Shown: positions 26,179 to 39,877, numbered from the stretch's first letter. The stretch is DNA of 64,000 nt from Petrolisthes cinctipes (GCA_033782935.1 JAWQEG010001306.1:992001-1056000); one strand, 5' to 3'. The notes: generated from the letters alone by a model not told the origin. Made by a program: numbers and translations.

Positions 26179-29100
26179 GTACAGATACCTTCTGGGACCT
26201 CTAAATATCGAATTTTCGGGTGTTTTAGGACTGAATTTGAGATATCGATTTTTTGGCACCTAAAATGTCGTTTTTTAGCATGTTTTTAGCCTATATTTTG
26301 AAAATATTCTAGCACTGTGTAGGCATGTACAGATTGCTTCTGGGACCCCAAAATATTGAATTTTCGGGTGTTTTGAGCCTGAATTTGAGATATAAACGGG
26401 TACAGAAGATACATGCACATATTGACTTTGGGCACCAAAAATATCGATTTTCAGCATGTTTTGGGCCTGAATTTTGAAAATACTCTAACAATGAGTAGGC
26501 ATGTACAGATTGTTTCTGGGACCCCAAAATATTGAATTTTCGGGTGTTTTGAGCCTGAATTTGAGATATAAACGATTACTGAAGATGCATACACATATCG
26601 ACTTTTGTGCACCTAAAAAATCGATTTTCAGTATGTTTTGAGCATGTATTTTGAAAATACTCTAACACGGAGTAGGCATGTACAGATCGCTTCTGGGACC
26701 CCTAAATATCGAATTTTCGGGTGTTTTGGGACTGAATTTGAGATATCGACTTTTTGGCACCTAAAAGATCGATTTTTAGCATGTTTTTAGCCTATATTTT
26801 GAAAATATTCTAGCACTGAGTAGGCATGTACAGATTGCTTCTGGGACCCCAAAATATTGAATTTTCGGGTGTTTTGAGCCTGAATTTGAGATATAAACGG
26901 GTACTGAAGATGCATGCACATATCGACTTTTGTGCACCTAAAAGATCGATTTTCAGTATGTTTTGAGCATGTATTTTTAAAATACTCTAACACGGAGTAG
27001 GCATGTACAGATCGCTTCTGGGACCCCTTAAAATCGAATTTTCGGGTGTTTTGGGACTGAATTTGAGATATCGACTTTTTGGCACCTAAAAGATCGATTT
27101 TTAGCATGTTTTTAGCCTATATTTTGAAAATATTCTAGCACTCTACAGATTGCTTCTGGGACCCCAAAATATTGAATTTTCGGGTGTTTTGAGCCTGAAT
27201 TTGAGATATAAACGGGTACAGAAGATACATGCACATATTGACTTTGGGCACCAAAAATATCGATTTTCAGCATGTTTTGGGCCTGAATTTTGAAAATACT
27301 TTAACACAGAATAGGCATGTACAGATCGCTTCTGGGACCCCAAAATATCGAATTTTCGGGTGTTTAGGGCCAGAATTTGAGATATAAACGGGTACAGAAG
27401 ATGCATGCACATATCGACTTTTGGGCACCTAAAAGATCGATTTTCAGTATGTTTTTGGCCGGTATTTTGAAAATACTCTAACACGGAGTAGGCATGTACA
27501 GATACCTTCTGGGACCTATAAATATCGAATTTTCGGGTGTTTTGGGACTGAATTTGAGATATCGATTTTTTGGCACCTAAAATGTCGATTTTTAGCATGT
27601 TTTTAGCCTATATTTTGAAAATATTCTAGCACTGAGTAGGCATGTACAGATTGCTTCTGGGACCCCAAAATATTGAATTTTCGGGTGTTTAGGGCCAGAA
27701 TTTGAGATATAAACGGGTACAGAAATTGCATGCAGATATTGACTTTGGGCATCTAAAATATCGATTTTCAGCATGTTTTGGGCCTGTATTTTGAAAATAC
27801 TCTAACACTGAGTAGGCATGTACAGATTGCTTCTGGGACCCCAAAATATTAAATTTTCGGGTGTTTTGAGCCTGAATTTGAGATATAAACGGGTACTGAA
27901 GATGCATGCACATATCGACTTTTGTGCACCTAAAAGATCGATTTTCAGTATGTTTTGAGCATGTATTTTGAAAATACTCTAACACGGAGTAGGCATGTAC
28001 AGATCGCTTCTAGGACCCCTTAAAATCGAATTTTCGGGTGTTTTGGGACTGAATTTGAGATATCGACTTTTTGGCACCTAGAAGATCGATTTTTAGCATG
28101 TTTTTATCCTATATTTTGAAAATATTCTAGCACTGTACAGATTGCTTCTGGGACCCCAAAATATTGAATTTTCGGGTGTTTTGAGCCTGAATTTGAGATA
28201 TAAACGGGTACAGAAGATACATGCACATACTGACTTTGGGCACCAAAAATATCGATTTTCAGCATGTTTTGGGCCTGAATTTTGAAAATACTCTAACACG
28301 GAGTAGGCATGTACAGATCGCTTCTGGGACCCCAAAATATAGAATTTTCGAGTGTTTAGGGCCAGAATTTGAGATATAAACGGGTACAGAAGATGCATGC
28401 ACATATCGACTTTTGGGCACCTAAAAGATCGATTTTCAGTATGTTTTTGGCCTGTATTTTGAAAATACTCTAACACGGGGTAGGCATGTACAGATACCTT
28501 CTGGGACCTCTAAATATCGAATTTTCGGGTGTTTTGGGACAGAATTTGAGATATCGATTTTTTGGCACCTAAAATGTCGATTTTTAGCATGTTTTTAGCC
28601 TATATTTTGAAAATATTCTAGGAGTGTGTAGGCATGTACAGATTGCTTCTATGACCCCAAAATATTGAATTTTCGGGTGTTTTGAGCCTGAATTTGAGAT
28701 ATAAACGGGTACAGAAGATACATGCACATATTGACTTTGGGCATCTAAAATATCGATTTTTAGCATGTTTTGGGCATGTATTTTGAAAATACTCTAACAC
28801 TGAGTAGGCATTTACAGATTGCTTCTGGGACCCCAAAATATTGAATTTTCGGGTGTTTTGAGCCTGAATTTGAGATATAAACGGGTACTGAAGATGCATG
28901 CACATATCGACTTTTGTGCACCTAAAAGATCGATTTTCAGTATGTTTTGAGCATGTATTTTGAAAATACTCTAACACGGAGTAGGCATGTACAGATCGCT
29001 TCTGGGACACCTAAAAATCGAATTTTCGGGTGTTTTGGGACTGAATTTGAGATATCGACTTTTTGGCACCTAAAAGATCGATTTTTAGCATGTTTTTAGC

Positions 29101-29479
29101 CTATATTTTGAAAATATTCTAGCACTGTACAGATTGCTTCTGGGACCCCAAAATATTGAATTTTCGGGTGTTTTGAGCCTGAATTTGAGATATAAACGGG
29201 TACAGAAGATACATGCACATATTGACTTTGGGCACCAAAAATATCGATTTTCAGCATGTTTTGGGCCTGAATTTTGAAAATACTCTAACACGGACTAGGC
29301 ATGTACAGATCGCTTCTGGGACCCCAAAATATCGAATTTTCGGGTGTTTAGGGCCAGAATTTGAGATATAAACGGGTACAGAAGATGCATGCACATATCG
29401 ACTTTTGGGCACCTAAAAGATCGATTTTCAGTATGTTTTTGGCCTGTATTTTGAAAATACTCTAACACGGAGTAGGCAT
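26179..29479 (+). repeat. Trimer and hexamer repeats with private variants, right of the divergent block
   Basis: The order short-long-long resumes at S' (26179). Variants include tcgttttttagc near 26270, aacaatgagtagg near 26490, cccttaaaatcg near 27028 and 28020, cactctacag near 27142, and attctaggagtgtg near 28615. All recur 7,950 bp to the right. No non-satellite sequence is present. Confidence 0.78.
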
Positions 29480-29980
29480 GTACAGATACCTTCTGGGACC
29501 TCTAAATATCGAATTTTCGGGTGTTTTGGGACTGAATTTGAGATATCGACTTTATGGCACCTAAAATATCGATTTTCAGCATGTATTTAGCCTATATTTT
29601 GAAAATATTCTAGCACTGTGTAGGCATGTACAGATTGCTTCTGGGACCCCAAGATATTGAATTTTCGGGTGTTTTGAGCCTGAATTTGAGATATAAACGG
29701 GTACAGAAGATACATGCACATATTGACTTTGGGCACCAAAAATATCGATTTTCAGCATGTTTTGGGCCTGAATTTTGAAAATACTCTAACACGGAGTAGG
29801 CATGTACAGATCGCTTCTGGGACCCCAAAATATCGAACTTTCGGGTGTTTAGGGCCAGAATTTGAGATATAAGCGGGTACAGAAGATGCATGCACATATC
29901 GACTTTTGGGCACCTAAAAGATCGATTTTCAGTATGTTTTTGGCCTGTATTTTGAAAATACTCTAACACGGAGTAGGCAT

Positions 29981-30481
29981 GTACACATACCTTCTGGGAC
30001 CTCTAAATATCGAATTTTCGGGTGTTTTGGGACTGAATTTGAGATATCGATTTTTTGGCACCTAAAATGTCGATTTTTAGCATGTTTTTAGCCTATATTT
30101 TGAAAATATTCTAGCACTGTGTAGGCATGTACAGATTGCTTCTGGGACCCCAAGATATTGAATTTTCGGGTGTTTTGAGCCTGAATTTGAGATATAAACG
30201 GGTACAGAAGATACATGCACATATTGACTTTGGGCACCAAAAATATCGATTTTCAGCATGTTTTGGGCCTGAATTTTGAAAATACTCTAACACGGAGTAG
30301 GCATGTACAGATCGCTTCTGGGACCCCAAAATATCGAACTTTCGGGTGTTTAGGGCCAGAATTTGAGATATAAGCGGGTACAGAAGATGCATGCACATAT
30401 CGACTTTTGGGCACCTAAAAGATCGATTTTCAGTATGTTTTTGGCCTGTATTTTGAAAATACTCTAACACGGAGTAGGCAT
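29981..30481 (+). repeat. Extra 501-bp trimer inside copy 2 of the 7.4-kb duplication
   Basis: Starts at 29480, 29981 and 30482 are each 501 bp apart. The first part of this unit (gtacacatacc, gattttttggc) resembles 22532 onward, and from about 30,100 it resembles 22150 onward. This is the pattern left by an unequal exchange displaced by one trimer. The markers ccccaagatattg and cgaactttcggg are therefore present twice within 500 bp. Confidence 0.85.
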
Positions 30482-32131
30482 GTACACATACCTTCTGGGA
30501 CCTCTAAATATCGAATTTTCGGGTGTTTTGGGACTGAATTTGAGATATCGATTTTTTGGCACCTAAAATGTCGATTTTTAGCATGTTTTTAGCCTATATT
30601 TTGAAAATATTCTAGCACTGTGTAGGCATGTACAGATTGCTTCTGGGACCCCAAAATATTGAATTTTCGGGTGTTTTGAGCCAGAATTTGAGATATAAAC
30701 GGGTACAGAAGATACATGCACATATTGACTTTGGGCATCTAAAATATCGATTTTCAGCATGTTTTAGGCCTGTATTTTGAAAATACTCTAACACTGAGTA
30801 GGCATGTACAGATTGCTTTTGGGACCCCAAAATATTGAATTTTCGGGTGTTTTGAGCCTGAATTTGAGATATAAACGGGTACTGAAGATGCATGCACATA
30901 TCGACTTTTGTGCACCTAAAAGATCGATTTTCAGTATGTTTTGAGCATGTATTTTAAAAATACTCTAACACGGAGTAGGCATGTACAGATCGCTTCTGGG
31001 ACCCCTAAATATCGAATTTTCGGGTGTTTTGGGACTGAATTTGAGATATCGACTTTTTGGCACCTAAAAGATCGATTTTCAGCATGTTTTTAGCCTATAT
31101 TTTGAAAATATTCTAGCACTGAATAGGCCTGTACAGATTGCTTCTGGGACCCCAAAATATTGAATTTTCGGGTGTTTTGAGCCTGAATTTGAGATATAAA
31201 CGGGTACAGAAGATACATGCACATATTGACTTTGGGCTCCAAAAATATCGATTTTCAGCATGTTTTGGGCCTGAATTTTGAAAATACTCAAACACGGAGT
31301 AGGCATGTACAGATCGCTTCTGGGACCCCAAAATATCGAATTTTCGGGTGTTTAGGGCCAGAATTTGAGATATAAACAGGTACAGAAGATGCATGCACAT
31401 ATCGACTTTTGGGCACCTAAAAGATCGATTTTCAGTATGTTTTTGGCCTGTATTTTGAAAATACTCTAACACGGATTAAGCATGTACAGATACCTTCTGG
31501 GACCTCTAAATATCGAATTTTCGGGTGTTTTGGGACTGAATTTGAGATATCGATTTTTTGGCACCTAAAATGTCGATTTTTAGCATGTTTTTAGCCTATA
31601 TTTTGAAAATATTCTAGCACTGTGTAGGCATGTACAGATTGCTTGTGGGACCCCAAAATATTGAATTTTCGGGTGTTTTAAGCCTGAATTTGAGATATAA
31701 ACGGGTACAGAAGATACATGCACATATTGACTTTGGGCATTTAAAATATCGATTTTCAGTATGTTTTGAGCATGTATTTTGAAAATACTCTAACACGGAG
31801 TAGGCATGTACAGATCGCTTCTGGGACCCCTAAATATCGAATTTTCGGGTGTTTTGGGACTGAATTTGAGATATCGACTTTTTGGCACCTAAAAGATCGA
31901 TTTTTAGCATGTTTTTAGCCTATATTTTGAAAATATTCTAGCACTGAGTAGGCATGTACAGATTGCTTCTGGGACCCCAAAATATTGAATTTTCGGGTGT
32001 TTTGAGCCTGAATTTGAGATATAAACGGGTACAGAAGATACATGCACATATTGACTTTGGGCATCTAAAATATCGATTTTCAGTATGTTTTGAGCATGTA
32101 TTTAAAAAATACTCTAACACGGAGTAGGCAT

Positions 32132-34128
32132 GTACAGATCGCTTCTAGGACCCCAAAATATCGAATTTTCGGGTGTTTTGGGACTGAATTTGAGATATCG
32201 ACTTTTTGGCACCTAAAAGATCGATTTTTAGCATGTTTTTAGCCTATAATTTGAAAATATTCTAGCACCGAGTAGGCATGTACAGATTGCTTCTGGGACC
32301 CCAAAATATCGAATTTTCGGGTGTTTTGAGCCAGAATTTGAGATATAAACGGGTACAGAAATTGAATGGACATATCGACTTTTGGGCACCTAAAATATCG
32401 ATTTTGAGCATGTTTTGATCCTATATTTTGAAAACATTCTAGCACTGAGTAGGCATGTACAGATCGCTTCTGGGACCCCAAAATATCGAATTTTCGGGTG
32501 TTTTGAGCCTGAATTTGAGATATAAACGAGTATAGAAGATATTTTGGGCACCAAAAATATCGATTTTCAGCATGTTTTGGGCCTGAAATTTGAAAATACT
32601 CTAACACGGAGTAGGCATGTAGAGATCGCTTATGGGACCCCAAAATATCGAATTTTCGGGTGTTTAGGGCCAGAATTTGAGATATAAACGGGTACAGAAG
32701 ATGTATGCACATATCGACTTTTGAGCACCTAAAAGACCGATTTTCAGTATGTTTTTGGCCTGTATTTTGAAAATACTCTAACACGGAGTAGGCATGTACA
32801 GATCGCTTCTGGGACCCCAAAATATCGAAGTTTCGGGTGTTTTGGGACTGAATTTGAGATATATCGACTTTTTGGCACCTAAAATATTGATTTTTAGCAT
32901 GTTTTTAACCTATATTTTGAAAATATTCTAGCACTGAGTAGGCATGTACAGATCGCTTCTGAGACCCCAAAATATCGAATTTTCGGGTGTTTTGAGCTTG
33001 AATTTGAGATATAAACGAGTACAGAAGATGCATGCACATATCGACTTTTGGGCACCTAAAATATCGATTTTGAGCATGTTTTGAGCCTATATTTTGAAAA
33101 TATTCTAGCACTGAGTAGGCATGTACAGATCGCTTCTGGGACCCCAAAATATCGAATTTCCGGGTGTTTAGGGCCAGAATTTGAGATATAAACGGGTACA
33201 GAAGATGCATGCACATATCGACTTTTGGGCACCTAAAAGATCGATTTTCAGTATGTTTTTGGCCTGTATTTTGAAAATACTCTTACACGGAGTAGGCATG
33301 TACAGATCGCTTCTGGGACCCCAAAATATCGAATTTTCGGGTGTTTTGAGAATGAATTTGAGATATAAACGGGTACTGAAGATGGATGCACATATCGACT
33401 TTTTGGCATATATAACATCGATTTTGAGCATGTATTGACCCTGTATTTTGAAAATACTCTAACACGGAGTAGGCATGTACAGATCGCTTCTAGGACCCCT
33501 AAATATCGAATATTCGGGTGTTTTGGGCCTGAATTTGAGATATCGCCTTTACGCACCTAAAATATCGATTTTTAGCATGTTTTGAGCCTGTATTTTGATA
33601 ATATTTTAGCACTGAGTAGGCATTTACAGATTGCTTTTGGGACCCCAAAATATTGAATTTTCGGGTGTTTTGAGCCTGAATTTGAGATATAAACGGGTAC
33701 AGAAATTGCATGGACATATCGACTTTTGGGCACCTAAAATATCGATTTTGAGCATGTTTTTGGCCTGTATTTTGAAAATACTCTTACACGGAGTAGGCAT
33801 GTACAGATACCTTCTGGGACCCCTAAATATCGAATTTTAAGGTGTTTAGGGCCAGATTTTGAGATATAAACGGGTACAGAAGATGCATGCAATCGATTTT
33901 CAGCATGTTTTGGGCCTGTATTTTGAAAATACTCTAACACTGAGTAGGCATGTACAGATTGCTTCTGGGACCCCAAAATATTGAATTTTCGGGTGTTTTG
34001 AGCCTGAATTTGAGATATAAACGGGTACAGAAGATGCATGCACATATCGACTTTTGGGCACCTAAAAGATCGATTTTCAGTATGTTTTTGGCCTGTATTT
34101 TGAAAATACTCTAACACGGAGTAAGCAT
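32132..34128 (+). repeat. Divergent satellite block (copy 2)
   Basis: This is the same irregular monomer series as at 24182-26178, displaced by 7,950 bp, carried along in the large duplication. It has the same 162-bp and 151-bp deletion monomers (32457-32618 and 33801-33951). The few differences, such as catatcgac near 32371 and gagtagg near 32938, return toward the array consensus and may be the ancestral states. Confidence 0.8.
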
Positions 34129-37100
34129 GTACAGATACCTTCTGGGACCTCTAAATATCGAATTTTCGGGTGTTTTAGGACTGAATTTGAGATATCGATT
34201 TTTTGGCACCTAAAATGTCGTTTTTTAGCATGTTTTTAGCCTATATTTTGAAAATATTCTAGCACTGTGTAGGCATGTACAGATTGCTTCTGGGACCCCA
34301 AAATATTGAATTTTCGGGTGTTTTGAGCCTGAATTTGAGATATAAACGGGTACAGAAGATACATGCACATATTGACTTTGGGCACCAAAAATATCGATTT
34401 TCAGCATGTTTTGGGCCTGAATTTTGAAAATACTCTAACAATGAGTAGGCATGTACAGATTGTTTCTGGGACCCCAAAATATTGAATTTTCGGGTGTTTT
34501 GAGCCTGAATTTGAGATATAAACGATTACTGAAGATGCATACACATATCGACTTTTGTGCACCTAAAAAATCGATTTTCAGTATGTTTTGAGCATGTATT
34601 TTGAAAATACTCTAACACGGAGTAGGCATGTACAGATCGCTTCTGGGACCCCTAAATATCGAATTTTCGGGTGTTTTGGGACTGAATTTGAGATATCGAC
34701 TTTTTGGCACCTAAAAGATCGATTTTTAGCATGTTTTTAGCCTATATTTTGAAAATATTCTAGCACTGAGTAGGCATGTACAGATTGCTTCTGGGACCCC
34801 AAAATATTGAATTTTCGGGTGTTTTGAGCCTGAATTTGAGATATAAACGGGTACTGAAGATGCATGCACATATCGACTTTTGTGCACCTAAAAGATCGAT
34901 TTTCAGTATGTTTTGAGCATGTATTTTTAAAATACTCTAACACGGAGTAGGCATGTACAGATCGCTTCTGGGACCCCTTAAAATCGAATTTTCGGGTGTT
35001 TTGGGACTGAATTTGAGATATCGACTTTTTGGCACCTAAAAGATCGATTTTTAGCATGTTTTTAGCCTATATTTTGAAAATATTCTAGCACTCTACAGAT
35101 TGCTTCTGGGACCCCAAAATATTGAATTTTCGGGTGTTTTGAGCCTGAATTTGAGATATAAACGGGTACAGAAGATACATGCACATATTGACTTTGGGCA
35201 CCAAAAATATCGATTTTCAGCATGTTTTGGGCCTGAATTTTGAAAATACTCTAACACAGAATAGGCATGTACAGATCGCTTCTGGGACCCCAAAATATAG
35301 AATTTTCGGGTGTTTAGGGCCAGAATTTGAGATATAAACGGGTACAGAAGATGCATGCACATATCGACTTTTGGGCACCTAAAAGATCGATTTTCAGTAT
35401 GTTTTTGGCCGGTATTTTGAAAATACTCTAACACGGAGTAGGCATGTACAGATACCTTCTGGGACCTATAAATATCGAATTTTCGGGTGTTTTGGGACTG
35501 AATTTGAGATATCGATTTTTTGGCACCTAAAATGTCGATTTTTAGCATGTTTTTAGCCTATATTTTGAAAATATTCTAGCACTGAGTAGGCATGTACAGA
35601 TTGCTTCTGGGACCCCAAAATATTGAATTTTCGGGTGTTTAGGGCCAGAATTTGAGATATAAACGGGTACAGAAATTGCATGCAGATATTGACTTTGGGC
35701 ATCTAAAATATCGATTTTCAGCATGTTTTGGGCCTGTATTTTGAAAATACTCTAACACTGAGTAGGCATGTACAGATTGCTTCTGGGACCCCAAAATATT
35801 AAATTTTCGGGTGTTTTGAGCCTGAATTTGAGATATAAACGGGTACTGAAGATGCATGCACATATCGACTTTTGTGCACCTAAAAGATCGATTTTCAGTA
35901 TGTTTTGAGCATGTATTTTGAAAATACTCTAACACGGAGTAGGCATGTACAGATCGCTTCTAGGACCCCTTAAAATAGAATTTTCGGGTGTTTTGGGACT
36001 GAATTTGAGATATCGACTTTTTGGCACCTAAAAGATCGATTTTTAGCATGTTTTTATCCTATATTTTGAAAATATTCTAGCACTGTACAGATTGCTTCTG
36101 GGACCCCAAAATATTGAATTTTCGGGTGTTTTGAGCCTGAATTTGAGATATAAACGGGTACAGAAGATACATGCACATACTGACTTTGGGCACCAAAAAT
36201 ATCGATTTTCAGCATGTTTTGGGCCTGAATTTTGAAAATACTCTAACACGGAGTAGGCATGTACAGATCGCTTCTGGGACCCCAAAATATAGAATTTTCG
36301 AGTGTTTAGGGCCAGAATTTGAGATATAAACGGGTACAGAAGATGCATGCACATATCGACTTTTGGGCACCTAAAAGATCGATTTTCAGTATGTTTTTGG
36401 CCTGTATTTTGAAAATACTCTAACACGGAGTAGGCATGTACAGATACCTTCTGGGACCTCTAAATATCGAATTTTCGGGTGTTTTGGGACAGAATTTGAG
36501 ATATCGATTTTTTGGCACCTAAAATGTCGATTTTTAGCATGTTTTTAGCCTATATTTTGAAAATATTCTAGGAGTGTGTAGGCATGTACAGATTGCTTCT
36601 ATGACCCCAAAATATTGAATTTTCGGGTGTTTTGAGCCTGAATTTGAGATATAAACGGGTACAGAAGATACATGCACATATTGACTTTGGGCATCTAAAA
36701 TATCGATTTTTAGCATGTTTTGGGCATGTATTTTGAAAATACTCTAACACTGAGTAGGCATTTACAGATTGCTTCTGGGACCCCAAAATATTGAATTTTC
36801 GGGTGTTTTGAGCCTGAATTTGAGATATAAACGGGTACTGAAGATGCATGCACATATCGACTTTTGTGCACCTAAAAGATCGATTTTCAGTATGTTTTGA
36901 GCATGTATTTTGAAAATACTCTAACACGGAGTAGGCATGTACAGATCGCTTCTGGGACACCTAAAAATCGAATTTTCGGGTGTTTTGGGACTGAATTTGA
37001 GATATCGACTTTTTGGCACCTAAAAGATCGATTTTTAGCATGTTTTTAGCCTATATTTTGAAAATATTCTAGCACTGTACAGATTGCTTCTGGGACCCCA

Positions 37101-37930
37101 AAATATTGAATTTTCGGGTGTTTTGAGCCTGAATTTGAGATATAAACGGGTACAGAAGATACATGCACATATTGACTTTGGGCACCAAAAATATCGATTT
37201 TCAGCATGTTTTGGGCCTGTATTTTGAAAATACTCTAACACGGACTAGGCATGTACAGATCGCTTCTGGGACCCCAAAATATCGAATTTTCGGGTGTTTA
37301 GGGCCAGAATTTGAGATATAAACGGGTACAGAAGATGCATGCACATATCGACTTTTGGGCACCTAAAAGATCGATTTTCAGTATGTTTTTGGCCTGTATT
37401 TTGAAAATACTCTAACACGGAGTAGGCATGTACAAATACCTTCTGGGACCTTTAAATATCGAATTTTCGGGTGTTTTGGGACTGAATTTGAGATATCGAT
37501 TTTTTGGCACCTAAAATGTCGATTTTTAGCATGTTTTTAGCCTATATTTTGAAAATATTCTAGCACTGTGTAGGCATGTACAGATTGCTTCTGGGACCCC
37601 AAAATATTGAATTTTCGGGTGTTTTGAGCCTGAATTTGAGATATAAACGGGTACAGAAGATACATGCACATATTGACTTTGGGCATCTAAAATATCGATT
37701 TTCAGCATGTTTTGGGCTTGTATTTTGAAAATACTCTAACACTGAGTAGGCATGTACAGATTGCTTCTGGGACCCCAAAATATTGAATTTTCGGGTGTTT
37801 TGAGCCTGAATTTGAGATATAAACGGGTACTGAAGATGCATGCACATATCGACTTTAGTGCACCTAAAAGATCGATTTTCAGTATGTTTTGAGCATGTAT
37901 TTTGAAAATACTCTAACACGGAGTAGGCAT

Positions 37931-38923
37931 GTACAGATCGCTTCTGGGACCCCTAAATATCGAATTTTCGGGTGTTTTGGGACTGAATTTGAGATATCGA
38001 CTTTTTGGCACCTAAATGATCGATTTTTAGCATGTTTTTAGCCTATATTTTGAAAATATTCTAGCACTGTACAGATTGCTTCTGGGACCCCAAAATATTG
38101 AATTTTCGGGTGTTTTGAGCCTGAATTTGAGATATAAACGGGTACAGAAGATACATGCACATATTGACTTTGGGCACCAAAAATATTGATTTTCAGCATG
38201 TTTTGGGCCTGAATTTTTGAAAATACTCTAACACGGAGTAGGCATGTACAGATCGCTTCTGGGACCCCAAAATATCGAATTTTCGGGTGTTTAGGGCCTG
38301 AATTTGAGATATAAACGGGTACAGAAGATGCATGCACATATCGACTTCTGGGCACCTAAAAGATCGATTTTCAGTATGTTTTTGGCCTGTATTTTGAAAA
38401 TACTCTAACACGGAGTAGGCATGTACAGATACCTTCTGGGACCTCTAAATATCGAATTTTCGGGTGTTTTGGGACTGAATTTGAGATATCGATTTTTTGG
38501 CACCTAAAATGTCGATTTTTAGCATGTTTTTAGCCTATATTTTGAAAATATTCTAGCACTGTGTAGGCATGTACAGATTGCTTCTGGGACCCCAAAATAT
38601 TGAATTTTCGGGTGTTTTGAGCCTGAATTTGAGATATAAACGGGTACAGAAGATACATGCACATATTGACTTTGTGCATCTAAAATATCGATTTTCAGCA
38701 TGTTTTGGGCCTGTATTTTGAAAATACTTTAAGACTGAGTAGGCATGTACAGATTGCTTCTGGGACCCCAAAATATTGAATTTTCGGGTGTTTTGAGCCT
38801 GAATTTGAGATATAAACGGGTACTGAAGATGCATGCACATATCGACTTTTGTGCACCTAAAAGATCGATTTTCAGTATGTTTTGAGCATGTATTTTGAAA
38901 ATACTCTAACACGGAGTAGGCAT
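37931..38923 (+). repeat. Hexameric HOR unit, 993 bp
   Basis: Lengths are 138, 177, 177, 148, 176 and 177. The type B monomer is one base longer than usual because of an extra T in its gaatttttgaaaat segment. Subtype order is S-B-A-S'-B'-A'. A sibling with the order broken follows immediately (38924). Confidence 0.85.
38423..38570 (+). repeat. Type S' short monomer, 148 bp (reference specimen)
   Basis: This is the fourth monomer of the hexamer. It carries the same 29-bp deletion as type S but has its own markers: cagataccttctgggacctc near the start, gatatcgattttttggc, cacctaaaatgtcgattttt, and a junction reading cactgtgtaggcat. The shared deletion with different point markers suggests that S and S' descend from one shortened ancestor and separated when the trimer was doubled into a hexamer. 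Confidence 0.88.
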
Positions 38924-39061
38924 GTACAGATCGCTTCTGGGACCCCTAAATATCGAATTTTCGGGTGTTTTGGGACTGAATTTGAGATATCGACTTTTTG
39001 GCACCTAAAAGATCGATTTTTAGCATGTTTTTAGCCTATATTTTGAAAATATTCTAGCACT
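38924..39061 (+). repeat. Type S short monomer with 10-bp junction deletion, 138 bp
   Basis: This copy is type S in its body, but its junction reads cactgtacag instead of cactgagtaggcatgtacag. Exactly 10 bp, about one helical turn, is missing between short direct repeats (TG, or TGT in the gtgtaggcat variant). This shortened form alternates with the 148-bp form along the array and turns 1,002-bp hexamers into 992-bp ones and 501-bp trimers into 491-bp ones. Confidence 0.88.
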
Positions 39062-39739
39062 GTACAGATTGCTTCTGGGACCCCAAAATATTGAATTTTC
39101 GGGTGTTTTGAGCCTGAATTTGAGATATAAACGGGTACAGAAGATACATGCACATATTGACTTTGGCCACCAAAAATATCGATTTTCAGCATGTTTTGGG
39201 CCTGAATTTTGAAAATACTCTAACGCGGAGTAGGCATGTTCAGATCGCTTCTGGGACCCCAAAATATCGAATTTTCGGGTGTTTAGGGTCAGAATTTGAG
39301 ATATAAACGGGTACAGAAGATGCATGCACATATCGACTTTTGGGCACCTAAAAGATCGATTTTCAGTATGTTTTTGGCCTGTATTTTGAAAATACTCTAA
39401 CACGGAGTAGGCATGTACAGATACCTTCTGGGACCCCTAAATATCGAATTTTCGGGTGTTTTGGGACTGAATTTGAGATATCGATATTTTGGCACCTAAA
39501 ATGTCGATTTTCAGCATGTTTTTAGCCTATATTTTGAAAATATTCTAGCACTGTGTAGGCATGTACAGATTGCTTCTGGGACCCCAAAATATTGAATTTT
39601 CGGGTGTTTTGAGCCTGAATTTGAGTTATAAACGGGTACTGAAGATGCATGCACATATCGACTTTTGTACACCTAAAAGATCGATTTTCAGTATGTTTTG
39701 AGCATGTATTTTGAAAATACTCTAACACGGAGTAGGCAT
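38924..39739 (+). repeat. Pentameric HOR unit, 816 bp, lacking B' (S-B-A-S'-A')
   Basis: Monomer starts at 38924, 39062, 39238, 39415 and 39563 give 138, 176, 177, 148 and 177 bp. After S' comes a single long monomer with A' markers (gggtactgaag, gttttgagcatg), so B' is missing or has fused with A'. It has the same total length as the pentamers further right but a different monomer is lost. The two 816-bp families therefore arose separately. Confidence 0.83.
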
Positions 39740-39877
39740 GTACAGATCGCTTCTGGGACCCCTAAATAGCGAATTTTCGGGTGTTTTGGGACTGAATTTG
39801 AGATATCGACTTTTTGGCACCTAAATGATCGATTTTTAGCATGTTTTTAGCCTATATTTTGAAAATATTCTAGCACT

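Larger units (their letters stand above)
22031..29479 (+). repeat. 7.4-kb segmental tandem duplication, copy 1 (7,449 bp)
   Basis: Starting at a type S' monomer, this block matches 29480 onward, first at offset 7,449 and, after an extra 501-bp trimer in copy 2, at offset 7,950. Rare markers reproduced in copy 2 include gatggatgcac, gcatatataacatcg, tattcgggtg, tttgataatattttagc, gcatttacag, gtagagatcgcttatggg and attctaggagtgtg. About ten single-base differences were noticed over 7.4 kb, so the event looks recent. Identity was not computed. Confidence 0.88.
29480..37429 (+). repeat. 7.4-kb segmental tandem duplication, copy 2 (7,950 bp)
   Basis: This is the partner of 22031-29479 with one additional 501-bp trimer near its left end. 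Differences noticed from copy 1 include gaataggcctgtacag against gaataggcctgaacag, catatcgac against cattttgac near 32371, gagtagg against gactagg near 32938, and aaatagaatt against aaatcgaatt near 35983. After 37429 the match ends: monomer 37430 starts gtacaaataccttctgg and continues into regular hexamers. Confidence 0.88.

Noticed and set aside
22031..37429. Treating the 7.4-kb duplication as certain biology
   Set aside because: The pattern in the given sequence is clear, but near-identical adjacent satellite blocks are also a classic assembly error, and read evidence is not available here. It is reported as a sequence observation only.
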